A stretch of DNA of 64,000 nt, taken from positions 186,001 through 250,000 of the forward strand of contig JACCGJ010001312.1 in NCBI GenBank assembly GCA_013407085.1. Direction: 5' to 3'. This DNA comes from Atriophallophorus winterbourni (Eukaryota > Platyhelminthes > Trematoda > Plagiorchiida > Microphallidae). Positions 44,184-54,447 of the stretch are shown here, one piece after another (position 1 is the first letter of the stretch; each line of letters begins with the position of its first letter). The notes under the pieces were generated by a model. It did no database searches and was not told the DNA's origin. It saw nothing but the letters and a program-made list of their open reading frames with translations. Made by a program: the position numbers and the translations under genes.

Positions 44184-44651
44184 TTGATTGTGGGTGACGT
44201 CAATTTACCGAATGCGCAAAGGAGTAAAATTTACCCCAAAAACTTCCAAGATAGCGAATTCAGTGAGTTGCTTCATAATATTCTTCTTTTTAACCACATT
44301 TCATATAATAGCCGATACTGCGGAATCGATGTACTTTCACCCTTGGATCACGTTCTGACAAGCAATGAACACGACATTGATAACGTTGTTTACGAACGTC
44401 CAGAGGGATTAATTGATCTGGTCGTCATCCAGTTTGACTATCTGACCAGCCGGAGTCACGACTATACAGTACATATTCCTGACTCGAGACTAAACTGTCG
44501 AAGGTACTTTTATTCTGTACTTGTATGCTTCACCTGGAACTGCCTACCTTGTAATGTTGCACATTCACCCAACTTGGATATATTCAAATCGAATTTGGAC
44601 AATTTCATGTTGACCAATCCAAACATTGAAACAATATATTCTGCATCATAA
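44184..44651 (+). pseudogene. Endonuclease C-part fused to ORF2 C-terminus (element C)
   Basis: The 155-codon frame reads LIVGDVNLPN and LDHVLTSNEHDID (endonuclease motifs). From DSRLNCRRYFYSVLVCFTWN it is the ORF2 C-terminus. The whole RT domain between them has been deleted without breaking the frame. It is not a functional enzyme. Confidence 0.7.
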
Positions 44652-44866
44652 AGCTTTGAACCAATGCATCCAAGTAAACTATACATATTTACCCTATCAA
44701 ACCGGTTGAAAACAATTTCTGCTCTATATATTTTTACGTGATTCCTGAACTAATCAAACAAACCCCGTTTTACTACCTATGTTATTTGTAATTCGCATAT
44801 TATTCTGTGGTTTTTGTAAAGCTGTGCTTTTTAGACCATTGAATTGAATTGAATTGAATTAAAGCT

Positions 44867-46960
44867 GTAAGAACAAATGATGACCGGATCGACATTATGG
44901 CATTGAGTGATGCTCTCAGAAACACGATTAGCAGCCAACCAGAAACCAGCAACGTACATGAGTTTCGGGTATGGCGAATATTCAACCTCCAGAAGTAAAT
45001 CGAAGTGAGTTACGAATTTGTCCTCAAAATCTCAAATACCCTCAAATTTAAACTAAAAATCAGAGCTCGTGAGGGTTTAAAGGTACGAAACATTGCTTCG
45101 TCACACCATCGGCAAAACCATTCATCAGCGACCTGGGAAACCTTCCGTTTTCTGTGAAACAAAGTAAATAAATCTCTGATCCAAGACAAGTTGTACTCCC
45201 CCAAAATACTTTATCGCATGGATGACGAGCAGGTTAAGGTGAAACCTTGAGTTGCGTGTGTGTACACGTCAGCTGGACAAAAAACAACTGCATCAGAAAC
45301 GGCCGAAACATTAACCAGGTTTTAGTCATCTATGTTTAGCCAATTTCAACCCAAATATAACCATTTCAACAACGGTTGCCATGAGTGAAATCAATTCAAT
45401 GTCAAAGCGAGTCCTTCAAGCCTTATACAATCTTAAAACCGGAAAGACTCTTGGGGCCGACGGAACAACCTGACTAACATTGAAGCATTGTGCAATTCGC
45501 TATACAAACCACTCGTGTACATTATAAAGAAATACTGGCAAATGGACTGATTGCTACAGATACGAAACGCGTAAAAATTCCTCCTACTTATAAAGGTGTA
45601 AATCGCTCAGATGTTTCTAATTACCGGCCCGTTATCTGTTACCTGTCATTTCCAAATTAATTGAGCGCACCATTGTTGAAGATCTAATGAAACATTTCGA
45701 AAATAATCAGTTGCTTTCGAGAAAACCGCGTGGATATAGATGGAGTTATTTCGGTTTGATGATTGGACACAAGCGGTAGATAAAGGGCAAGCAATACAAG
45801 CCAGATACCTAGATACATCATAACTATTTGATCGTCTTGACCATACCTTAATTCTCTAGAAGCTTGAATGGCTGGGTATTACTGTAAAGTGGTTGAAGTG
45901 GCTAAATAACTAGCTAACAAATCGCACTACCAAGGTACGTGTCGACAGAGCATTATCGAAGCCAATCGCAGTAACTAGCGGAGTTTGTAATAACATTGTT
46001 TTACTGTACATAACAATTGACCTTGATACACACTTCCCGTTGATTCGTGTTCCGTGATTGCGTAAGCTGTACCTTGGTGCACCTTTTGGCTACCGCAATA
46101 AATCTTCCATCTTCTGTGCATTTTTCTCCAACATTGTTGGGGACATTATTGTACTGGTCATTCTACTTCAAGTTCCCTAAGGTTCAGTCTTTGGTCCGTT
46201 TTTTCTGGTTTATATCAATGAAGTACCGGAAATAGTTCGATGTATAATTTCTTTATTTGCGGACGACATAAAGATATGGCGTTGCATCCGTAACCAAGAC
46301 GTACGCTATTACAAAAAGAACTTGATACGCTTCGTAGCTGGCCTTTGAAGAACAAACTGCCGATTAACTTCAACAAATGCAAGATCATGAATGTGGGGTG
46401 GAGTGGAATTCACACACCATATAGATTAACATGTCCTTGAGAAAGGCAATGAAGAAAAAGATTTCGGTGTCTGTATATGCTCCAGTTTGTCAACCTCACA
46501 CCAATCTAACACTACCTTTAAAAAGCAACACGTGGTATAAATCCACTCAAACGGTATTTTTTAGATTTTTGACGAAGAAATTCCCAAGGATCACGATTTG
46601 TTACTTGAGACCTGTTATGGAATACGGTGTGCGGTCGTGGTCTCCGTGGCTTAAAAAGGATGTTGAACTTATGCAGCGAATCGCTCATCCCTTAACAAAA
46701 CTAGTTCTCAGCATCCGAAACGAGCCTAATAAAGATAGAATAGCTTAACTGAATATGTTCAACTTTCCCTATCGACGAATCACAGGAGACCTTATCCTAA
46801 TTTTTTTAAAACTTTTCCTACCCCAAACCATCCCTCACAAGATTTATCCACGCAAAAAGAAACGAGAAATTATTGGACCCATGAATATATACAGCAATAT
46901 CAATCTATCTCATCCCTTAGAGTTCAACCTGTCCCTAACCACAATTCGAGTTTGATTTTT
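44867..46960 (+). mobile_element. CR1-like element, strongly decayed (element D)
   Basis: Plus-strand RT order is preserved in broken frames: endonuclease-RT linker near 44.9-45.2 kb, GADGTT (45.46 kb), YKGVNRSDVSNYRPV (45.6 kb), LDHTLIL and RTTKVRVDRALSKPIAVTSGV (45.84-45.98 kb), VYINEVPEIVRCIISLFADD (46.21-46.27 kb), YLRPVMEYGVRSWSPW (46.61 kb), FPYRRITGDLILI (46.76 kb). FADD is intact, but there is at least one insertion (about 46.0-46.17 kb) and many stops. It is closest to element B. Confidence 0.75.
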
Positions 46961-46989
46961 TATGTAATTTGTCCAATGGCCACCTCCGT

Positions 46990-47793
46990 ACTTAATTACT
47001 AAATTAACTTCAGGAGTCCATGTTTATAGAGTCCCGCTACAGAATCCATAGCGATAAAATTTCTACAAAGCTTGCATCTCCAATTATGGTGTCCCATCAA
47101 CTATTACTACAATTCGTGGATCTCAGTTCCAATGCACTCTTTTCCGTGAGTAGGGCTATTCTTTAAGTTGCTAATCACATATACAACAGCTTAACATCCT
47201 TGTGATAAAGGACTTGATGGAAGCTGAAAGCTGCGCTAATGTCACATGGTACCACGGAAAACTGGGCATAATACATTCATGGATCATCCCTGGTAAACCT
47301 GCTGCTGTCAAAGAAGATTTCGGGTGTTCCTCAACTGAGTTACTTTATGGTATTCCACTCATCCTCCTTGGTGAATTGGTTGCATCTTATGACGTGGAAG
47401 CAAACATTACTGTTTCCAACTACGTCAATTGCTTAGGAACCTTCATGCGTAAATTATGTGCCACGCCCCTCGCCCATACAGGGGTAACGTCAACCCAGTC
47501 AACCTAACCGTTTGAACTATGTTTCATCTTCTATCTCACCTTCCACCAATTCAAAAATTAGATCAGGTCGTAAAGTCGGTTAATATTACAGTCTACGATG
47601 ATTGCAACTATTATCGTTTCGAGCGTTTCACTCTATTCTAACGCACTAGGGACGGATTATTATTGTTTTTATTATGACATATTCCCATTTTAATAACCGT
47701 ACATATTTCGTCGTTGTTTTTGTAGTGAATACACATATATATGTATATAATTTGAATACATTATTCACCCTGTTCGGTTCCAAAGGTTGTCAC
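46990..47793 (+). mobile_element. Gypsy-type LTR retrotransposon remnant (integrase end and 3' LTR)
   Basis: Broken frames read TTIRGSQFQC (near 47.1 kb), then LMEAESCANVTWYH, AAVKEDFGCSSTELLYGIPL (47.3 kb). These match the integrase core end of Gypsy Pol (RGSQFE..., then WYE.LP..LLG.R...KEDL.CS.AE..YG..L). The block ends at GGTTGTCACA (about 47793), a typical LTR 3' terminus. The 5' part is missing. Which Gypsy family it belongs to was not determined. Confidence 0.65.
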
Positions 47794-48238
47794 AGCCGGG
47801 GTGGAGGTGGGGATAAGCTCCCGCTACCTACAAAATGCTCCCGTACGGCGTGCGTCTCAAATCGCCTCTAACAACCGAATCCCAACTCCTGGCCTGCTCG
47901 TGGCGGAACTGCTTCTACTGACAGGAGAAGGTGCGAAGGCGGGTGACTGTCGCTTCAATACCAGTTCGCTTCGGCTAGATGGAGCTCAGCAGCCTGGGAG
48001 GGCAGTCCATCTAGGGGATGGAAACCCTGACTCCAAACCTCCGCTTCCTGCGGATTACACAATCACAATACTCCGCCGAAGACAGTACCAAGCCCGCCTG
48101 CAAAAGTAGGAGGGTTAGACGCGATTCAGCAACCCCACTCCGTAAAAACCTCAAACCGCTACTTAAACCAGAGCAACATGTCATACAAAAGTAACATTTC
48201 CATGCTTGAATCGAGAAGAAACCTCATCTGAGGTATAA

Positions 48239-49255
48239 ATGAAGCATATTGGTGAAAGCCCACCGGAAGCTAGTCAGCAGATGAACCTTCTGTCGATGAA
48301 AGCAACAACAAAGATTGCCACATGGAACGTCCGTACGATGAATGAGAACGGAAAGTCTGCACAGGTCGCGAAAGAAATGCAAAAGTATGGTATACAACTG
48401 CTGGAAATATGTGAAAGTAGATGGAATGGATCTGGCATGTTGATTTTGACATCCGGGGAACGGATTACTTACTCAGGTCATGAAGATGAGAACCATAGTC
48501 ATTCGGAAGGCGTCGCCATTATTTTATTCTCAATAGCTGCAGGCGCTCTCATTGGATGGGAACCCGTTGACTCACTGATAATCAAAGCCAGATTCAACTC
48601 CAAGGGGAGAAATGTGACGGTCATTCAATGGTATGCGCCCATAAACAATGCTAGCCTGGAGTCGAAAGAAGAAATTCACGTGCGTCTGCAGTCTGTCCTA
48701 GACAAGACACCCAAGCGAGATATCAAGATTTTGATGGGTGACATGAACGCGAAATTGAGTCCAGACAACACAGGGAGAGAATCTGTGATGGGTACGCATG
48801 CCCTAGGTGAAATGAATGAAAACGGTGAACTTTTCGCAGATTTTTGCGCGCTCAACGATCTGGTCATCGGAGGCAGCATCTTTCAACACCGAAACATCCA
48901 CAAGGCCACCTGGACATCACCTGATGGTGTTACTGCCAATCAAATAGATCACCTATTGATTTCACGAAAATGGAGACATAGTCTCCTCGATACACGCGTA
49001 ATGCGAGGTGCGGATGTTGCTTCAGACTACTACCTTCTAATGCCCAAAATTAAGATCAAGTTGAGAGCTTTCTACAAAACCGGCAGTGGGCCTAGTGTAA
49101 ATTATCACACGCAGAAACTAAGGGAAGAACGTACAAGAGAGATTTTCTCAATCTCACTGAAAAACAGATTCGAATCGCTCCACAACTTAAACCCTGAACT
49201 CCCAATAAATGAACACTGGACCGCTCTGAAAGACTGTTGGCAAGACACTTGTTAG
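48239..49255 (+). pseudogene. RTE-like endonuclease frame
   Basis: 338 residues. The APE-type motifs are TKIATWNVRTM, LLEICESRWNG, YSGHEDENHSHSEGVAIIL, VIQWYAPINN, ILMGDMNAKL (near residue 167), TWTSPDGVTANQIDHLLIS and ADVASDYYLLMPKIKIKL. The terminal SDH of the catalytic site is SDY here, so nicking activity is doubtful. TAG at 49253 interrupts the linker, and the same frame continues with RRVKKDKEWIS. Confidence 0.85.
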
Positions 49256-49587
49256 CACGTAATTGGCAGACGGGTAAAGAAAGACAAAGAGTGGATCTCG
49301 AGTGAGACTTAAACACTGATCAACTCGAGAAGGCAGCTGAAACAACAGATCCTTCGGTGTAAGGACACCAAGCAGAAAAACCAACTGATGGAACTATACG
49401 TCTCCCCAAATAAAGACGTGAAACGAAGTGCCAGAAGTGATAAGAGGCAGTTCTATGAAATGCTGACAACGGAGACGTAAACACCGACCATCCCGGTCGA
49501 AATTAAATCCTTCTTGCCTTAAAATCGCTAAAGAATGGCAAAGCACCAGGCCCAAATAGGATTCCACCAGAAGCTCTGAAGGCTGAT

Positions 49588-51343
49588 TTGGACACCTCGG
49601 CTGATATATTACTTCCTCTGTTGCAGAAAATCTGGTCAGAAAGACGGGTCCCAAATGTTTGGAAGAGAGGTCATTTGGTCAAACTTCCTAAGAAAGGGGA
49701 TCTGAGGCTATGCAAAAACTGGCGAGGTATCATGCTGCTCTCAGTCCCTAGTAAAGTACTTACACGCATCATCCTTATGCGTTTGCGCGACGCTATCGAC
49801 CAAGTGTTACGGCCAGAGCAATCAGGCTTCAGAAAACAAAAGTCTGATATCGACCAAATTGCGACCCTCCGCATAATGATTGAACAAAGCATTGAATGGC
49901 AATCGCCTCTTTGCCTCAACTTCATAGTTTTTGAGAAATCCTTCGACAGTGTGGACCGCGAATTCATATGGAAGCTTTTGTCACACTATGGGGACCCACC
50001 GCTGTACATGGACCTCATGTGGCCTTTAAATCGGCCGTGCATACAATTAGTTTCTCCAAGGGTAAAATGCATCAAATATTTTCGAATCAACTGAGGTCAA
50101 ATTTGGACGTGCACTTTAGAACGAAGTAAGAAATACCGGGACTTGCAGTGAAACGTTTGACCCAAAAACTTTTGCTAGTAAACTGGATCGTATGTCAAAC
50201 AATTAAGACGGACAAGAAAAATCGTTCAGTCGACAAATTGTAACTCGATGTCGGGACATGTTTATCATTTTTTAAATTTGTGGTGAAATTATTGCAACAG
50301 CTGAAAAATCGTGTGTACGAATAAAGTCAATTTCTTCTTCTTCTTCATAAAGCAGCTGTATGAAGGTGCCTCCTGTCAAGTTATTCACAACGGAAGACTG
50401 ACCGATCCATTTGCAGTTGAGACTGGCGTTCGCCAGGGATGCCTGTTGTCCATAATGATTCTTATGTTGGTAATAGACTGGATAATGAAACAGACAGTGA
50501 AAGGTGAGAAGAATGGTATCGATTGGAAGGAATCCGAGCATTTGGAGGATCTGGAATACGCTAATGATGTCTGCTTGATATCACGTGACCCCCAACGTCT
50601 TCAGAGAAAGGCCGATAGACTAGCACACTTTGTTTCATATGCAGGACTACGCGTGAATACCGTAAAAACAGAAGTCCTCCGTGTGCTAACTGATGAGCAC
50701 CCATCAATCACCATCAATGGTAAAGCAGTCAAAGACGTCACGCAATTCGTCTACCTCGGCAGCATTATTTCAATAAGTGGTGGCACGGACGAAGACATAG
50801 TCGCCAGAATCGGCAAAGCAAGATACGCATTCATAGCTTTCAAACCCATTTGGGAGTCGAAGGTTCTATCAAAACGCACGAAACTCCGTATATTCAGAAG
50901 CAACGTCAAATCCGTGCTACTCTATGGATCGGAAACCTGGCGAGTGACAGCAAAGTCTTTTGGCCGCTTGCAATCATTCCACAATAATTGCCTTCGTCGA
51001 ATTATTGGGGTAAAATGGCCAGAAAATATAAGGAATCAAGACCTGTGGCAGACTGCTGCTGAGGACCCGATCGCCCAGCAGATCAGTATAAGAAAGTGGA
51101 GATAGGTTGGGCACAACTTGCGGAAACCTTATGATGACATCACGCGTCATGCTCTGGTATGGAACTCAATCGGGAAGAGACGGGTCGTACGCCTAAGGCT
51201 ATCTTGGAAGCGCTCGTGTGTAGAGGAAATCCGCAAGTGTGGAATAAACTGGAACGACATCAAACTGGCTACTATGGACAGACCAAAGTGGAGACAAGTT
51301 GCCGAGGCCCTATGTTCCTCCAGGAACTCAAGGGATTAAGGGG
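49588..51343 (+). pseudogene. RTE-like reverse transcriptase, split by an insertion
   Basis: The first piece (49588-50020) has VPNVWKRGHLVKLPKKGDL, CKNWRGIMLLSVPSKVLTRI, EQSGFRKQKSDIDQI and FEKSFDSVDREFIWKLL. The second (50347 on) has KQLYEGASCQVIHNG, VRQGCLLS, LEYANDVCLISRD, VYLGSIIS, LLYGSETWRVT and NCLRRIIGVKW, and a C-terminus after a TAG at about 51103 to 51343. The first catalytic Asp of YADD is Asn (GAT to AAT), so this RT should be dead even without the insertion. Confidence 0.88.
50021..50346 (+). mobile_element. Short non-autonomous element with LINE 5' and 3' ends
   Basis: The first ~40 bp (GGCCTTTAAATCGGCCGTGC, then CAATTAGTTTCTCCA) match the start of the 58.09-kb element. The last ~45 bp (GCTGAAAAATCG..ACGAATAAAGTC and four TTC units) match its 3' end. 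The ~230 bp between matches nothing I can see in that element and has no ORF. It sits in the RTE RT frame between codons for LYMDL and KQLYEG. It is either an internally deleted copy or a SINE mobilised by the LINE. Confidence 0.75.
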
Positions 51344-51460
51344 TCGGACAATTCACCCTGCTCACATGTTCTGTTTTTGGACAAGTCTATCGTCTAGGAT
51401 TGTTATGGATCTGTTTTCCTATTACGTTGAGAACTCAGTTCTGACTGAATGGGTACATTA

Positions 51461-52104
51461 ATTAGAATACTTGAGCTGCTAGAGGTGAAACCTCCACTGT
51501 ATAAACCATTAGACATTACACATGGTTTCCTTACAGTTATAAGCTACGATCAATATATATAGGTCAATAATTATATCAGGGTTCGTGAGTGACAAAAGAG
51601 GTTTCAGAGAATTATAGGTGGAATTGCATGTTTCCAGTTCGCTTCTGAGTTCTGATACTTCCGATTCTATTCTATTAAAAGTATTTAGGATAACCGGATC
51701 GTCGCTGTCCAATCTGACAGTACAATTATTTGGCTGTATATTTTAGGAAATTTAATACGAGAAGAGATTTCATTTTATCGAATGCATTATTCACCATATT
51801 TACTTTATAGATAAAAACAGATATTTTTCAATGAATTTCACGTTATATACATGTTGCTGAACGAATGAATCAAACTAATGAAATCAAGCCGACTCCAGGA
51901 ATGATGAACAAGTGATTGTTGCTATCAGAGAGCTCATTTTCTGACACACGAAAGCTATTCATTTATGAAGACATTGATACTTGGCCAAAGATGAAACGAT
52001 CACAATGATCCTTCATCAAGGCTTGATTTGTGAGTAACTCTCACCAATGAGATATGTTGCAGGGAACATTTAATGTGCTATCTGGTATTCTACTTTGTTT
52101 TCAG
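51461..52104. other. No gene seen
   Basis: AT-rich sequence between the RTE-like element and the candidate terminal exon. It could be intron. Confidence 0.35.
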
Positions 52105-52301
52105 GAGAACTAGGAGGTATAAAAAAGAAATTCCACTTACCTAAATTTCGAAACTCTAGTGAATCATTTACCCACGGGCTACTGGTTCGAGAACTATCAG
52201 CCGTGCAATTGTCAGAGCGACTAATGCGTTATATGTACACATTACTTAACGTCCCGTATATTAACGTCAGGGTGAAGCGTAATCAGTGTGTGACCTTATG
52301 A
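52105..52301 (+). CDS. Candidate terminal coding exon
   Basis: The strong acceptor TCTACTTTGTTTTCAG is followed by a frame open in phase 1 for 65 codons (ELGGIKKKFHLPKFRNSSES near the start, LMRYMYTLLNVPYINVRVK near the end), ending TGA at 52299. Two AATAAA signals lie 54-65 bp beyond the stop. The phase matches the micro-exon series, so it could be that gene's last exon, with 17 kb of retroelement-filled intron between. It could equally be the end of another gene or a repeat. Family not recognised. Confidence 0.35.
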
Positions 52302-52354
52302 CAAATGGGGTTCTTTTGTGCTCAAACTTGATGCCACTGATCTCCTTAACCAGT

Positions 52355-52371
52355 AATAAAGATTTAATAAA
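52355..52371 (+). terminator. Polyadenylation signals (two AATAAA)
   Basis: AATAAA at 52355-52360 and 52366-52371, just after the candidate terminal exon on the plus strand. Confidence 0.45.
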
Positions 52372-54080
52372 CTTGCTGCACTTCTACTGCTAGATGTATT
52401 CTGAATGTCTTGGGTCAGATTGTGCCGAATATAAAAAAATCCGTAGAAGTTGTAACTAGTTGGGAGGATACGTTAGATGTTTGAAATTTATTAGGAACCG
52501 CTTACTCTCTACCCTGGCAGATAGCATGGAGCCGGGAGTAAAGTATACCAAGTTCACAGGAATCATGTTTCCTGCCAGATTTAATTGTATGACCAAGCTC
52601 TTTGTCGGCTCAGAGAATCAAATATGAAATTTCTCGAATTCCCACAGACTTTTTCTATAGGAAGCCTGAAAAGATGCTGCTCCGTAACATGGCTATAGTG
52701 AGGCCTCACTTTATCACGTTATTCAGCCATATTACCAAAAATATAATTACTATAACTTTAATTAGCTGCTGACCGCTTGTGGGTTAATAAGAAGCACAAC
52801 GGTAATTGAACTCGTGTTTTGAATGAATATGAATAGTAACGTGAGTGATTCTCGCATTACGCCACTGCGATCGATATTGATTGTTGAATGAATGAAAATT
52901 GGACACATGGGATGAATTAATAACAGCCGGGTTTCGTTTATCAACAAATAAACGACAGATCGGTTGCCTCCTTTGGCTTGTAGAAGAGGTGGGATTTAGG
53001 TGATTCATTCCGTGATGTTACTTGAGGTGTTTTCGTATATTGGTCCGTGTTGATTGGCATGAAATGGCCCTATCAGTATACCGACTCGTTCACTGTTTAA
53101 CCTGTACTTCACCAACTTTCTTGTACCAGTTCGACCACTTTGAATATGCACAATCAAGGTTGAAGTAATGGATGCCTTCCAATGGGCCTGTAAGTGTGAT
53201 GTGGTTTTTCAACCAACAGCTAGCTGGTATTGCTGATGATGTGACCCATATTAGGGAGGCATTTTGGCGGTCAAGCTAAAAAAGTAACATCTTCTTATAT
53301 TATTTTAATATTAATATATTCTTAGTTAACCAAGGCCAACAATATATGATCAGGTTATTCTTTTCAATTCGTGAGCTTGTGAATAACCAGTAAGATTGAT
53401 TCCGAGTGATAATGTTTTCACGGTTTATTTTATGCTGGTGCTGGTAAAATTGTTCCATGTAAATTTTCAGTGCCTTCAAATGATTTTCAGCACGATCCTG
53501 TAATATTTGACAATTTAAGACGTTACAGTGACAACATCTTACGAACGTCGCCATTTTTCAGAGAACCGCGCTGCAGCATAATCTGAAATTCTTCACTCAC
53601 TCTTTGTGATATAATGCTCGACTTTAATAATAGTTGTAATCGCTATTTATAATTTCAGTGAGACTGTAACACGGGTATTCTGTAAGCATTGTCTGCATAA
53701 ATGTTTTATTTTCAATGACTTAAATTAGACTTCATTATCTGCGTGTGGATGAACTTCGTTGACGTTTTGTGCTGAACAGTGAAGTCATAGTCATGGACGT
53801 GAACTGTTGATCATGGAAAAAGAAAGTGGACGTAGGAACTGCTCCGGAATATGAGCAATTTCGGTGAGTTTTACAACGATAATGGCATGTTTTGAGATGT
53901 CAGGAAATTTTTTCCCTCGCGGTCGACATTTGTAATATCTGCAATGCGCTGTGGGCCCGCTTTTGGGTAAATGGATTGGCGGCTTTGCACAACCTTTAAA
54001 TGAACTAGCATTTCGACTGAATGAACGGATATCGTAACGTATGTACCTAAACCGGTTCTCACATTAAACACCAGTTATAA
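52372..54080. other. No gene recognised
   Basis: About 1.7 kb of AT-rich DNA with no frame longer than 84 codons, no recognisable domain and no repeat. Confidence 0.4.
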
Positions 54081-54081
54081 A

Positions 54082-54117
54082 TCAGTTCAGTTCAGTTCAG
54101 TTCAGTTCAGTTCAGTT
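54082..54117. repeat. (CAGTT)n microsatellite
   Basis: About seven exact CAGTT units. It could be the tail of an unrecognised retroelement; the sequence on either side matches nothing else in the window. Confidence 0.9.
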
Positions 54118-54447
54118 GCACAGGACAGTAAGTGGCGAACGAGCCAATCGAGCGTCCAGAATTTCTTTCGGTGGAAAGCTGCAGAGAAGCAACCACCACT
54201 GCCAAAGCGTTTATTCTTATTGTGGTTTGGATATCCTCGACGATCGCGATGCCAAGGGATTATCCGGGTTGTATTTAGGAAGCACCACGTAACGAATGAT
54301 GCTGGAAAGATAAGAATACATTTCCCCTCACTATTACGGTGAGAGGTCAGCTACAGAAGAGTTGTGTATTAAACAAACAGAACTTTAGCATTTACTTACT
54401 TACCAAACAACGATAAAAATGGTGAACAACCTAATCTTGCATAAAAA

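Larger units (their letters stand above)
41400..44866 (+). mobile_element. CR1-like element (element C), interrupted by a minus-strand insertion
   Basis: Plus-strand pieces in order: decayed ORF1 zinc-finger region near 41.9 kb, endonuclease N-part (43.1-43.5 kb), endonuclease C-part (44.18-44.42 kb), ORF2 C-terminus (44.47-44.65 kb) and the tail. A minus-strand relative occupies about 43.52-44.16 kb. The RT core is missing. The tail is CTGTGGTTTTTGTAAAG..CTTTTTAGACCAT followed by four GAATT units (44839-44860), like element A. Confidence 0.75.
47794..51460 (+). mobile_element. RTE-like non-LTR retrotransposon (element R)
   Basis: It consists of a GC-rich 5' UTR (47794-48238), an endonuclease frame, a linker with stops, RT in two pieces, and a 3' UTR. 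It resembles the SR2-type RTE elements of schistosomes by motif content. A ~326-bp foreign element splits the RT at 50021-50346. The catalytic YADD reads YAND. It is inactive on several counts. Confidence 0.85.

Noticed and set aside
47801..48109. 102-codon ORF upstream of the RTE-like endonuclease as a separate protein
   Set aside because: It is in the GC-rich 5' UTR of the element, and the homologous UTR at 1-255 does not keep the frame.
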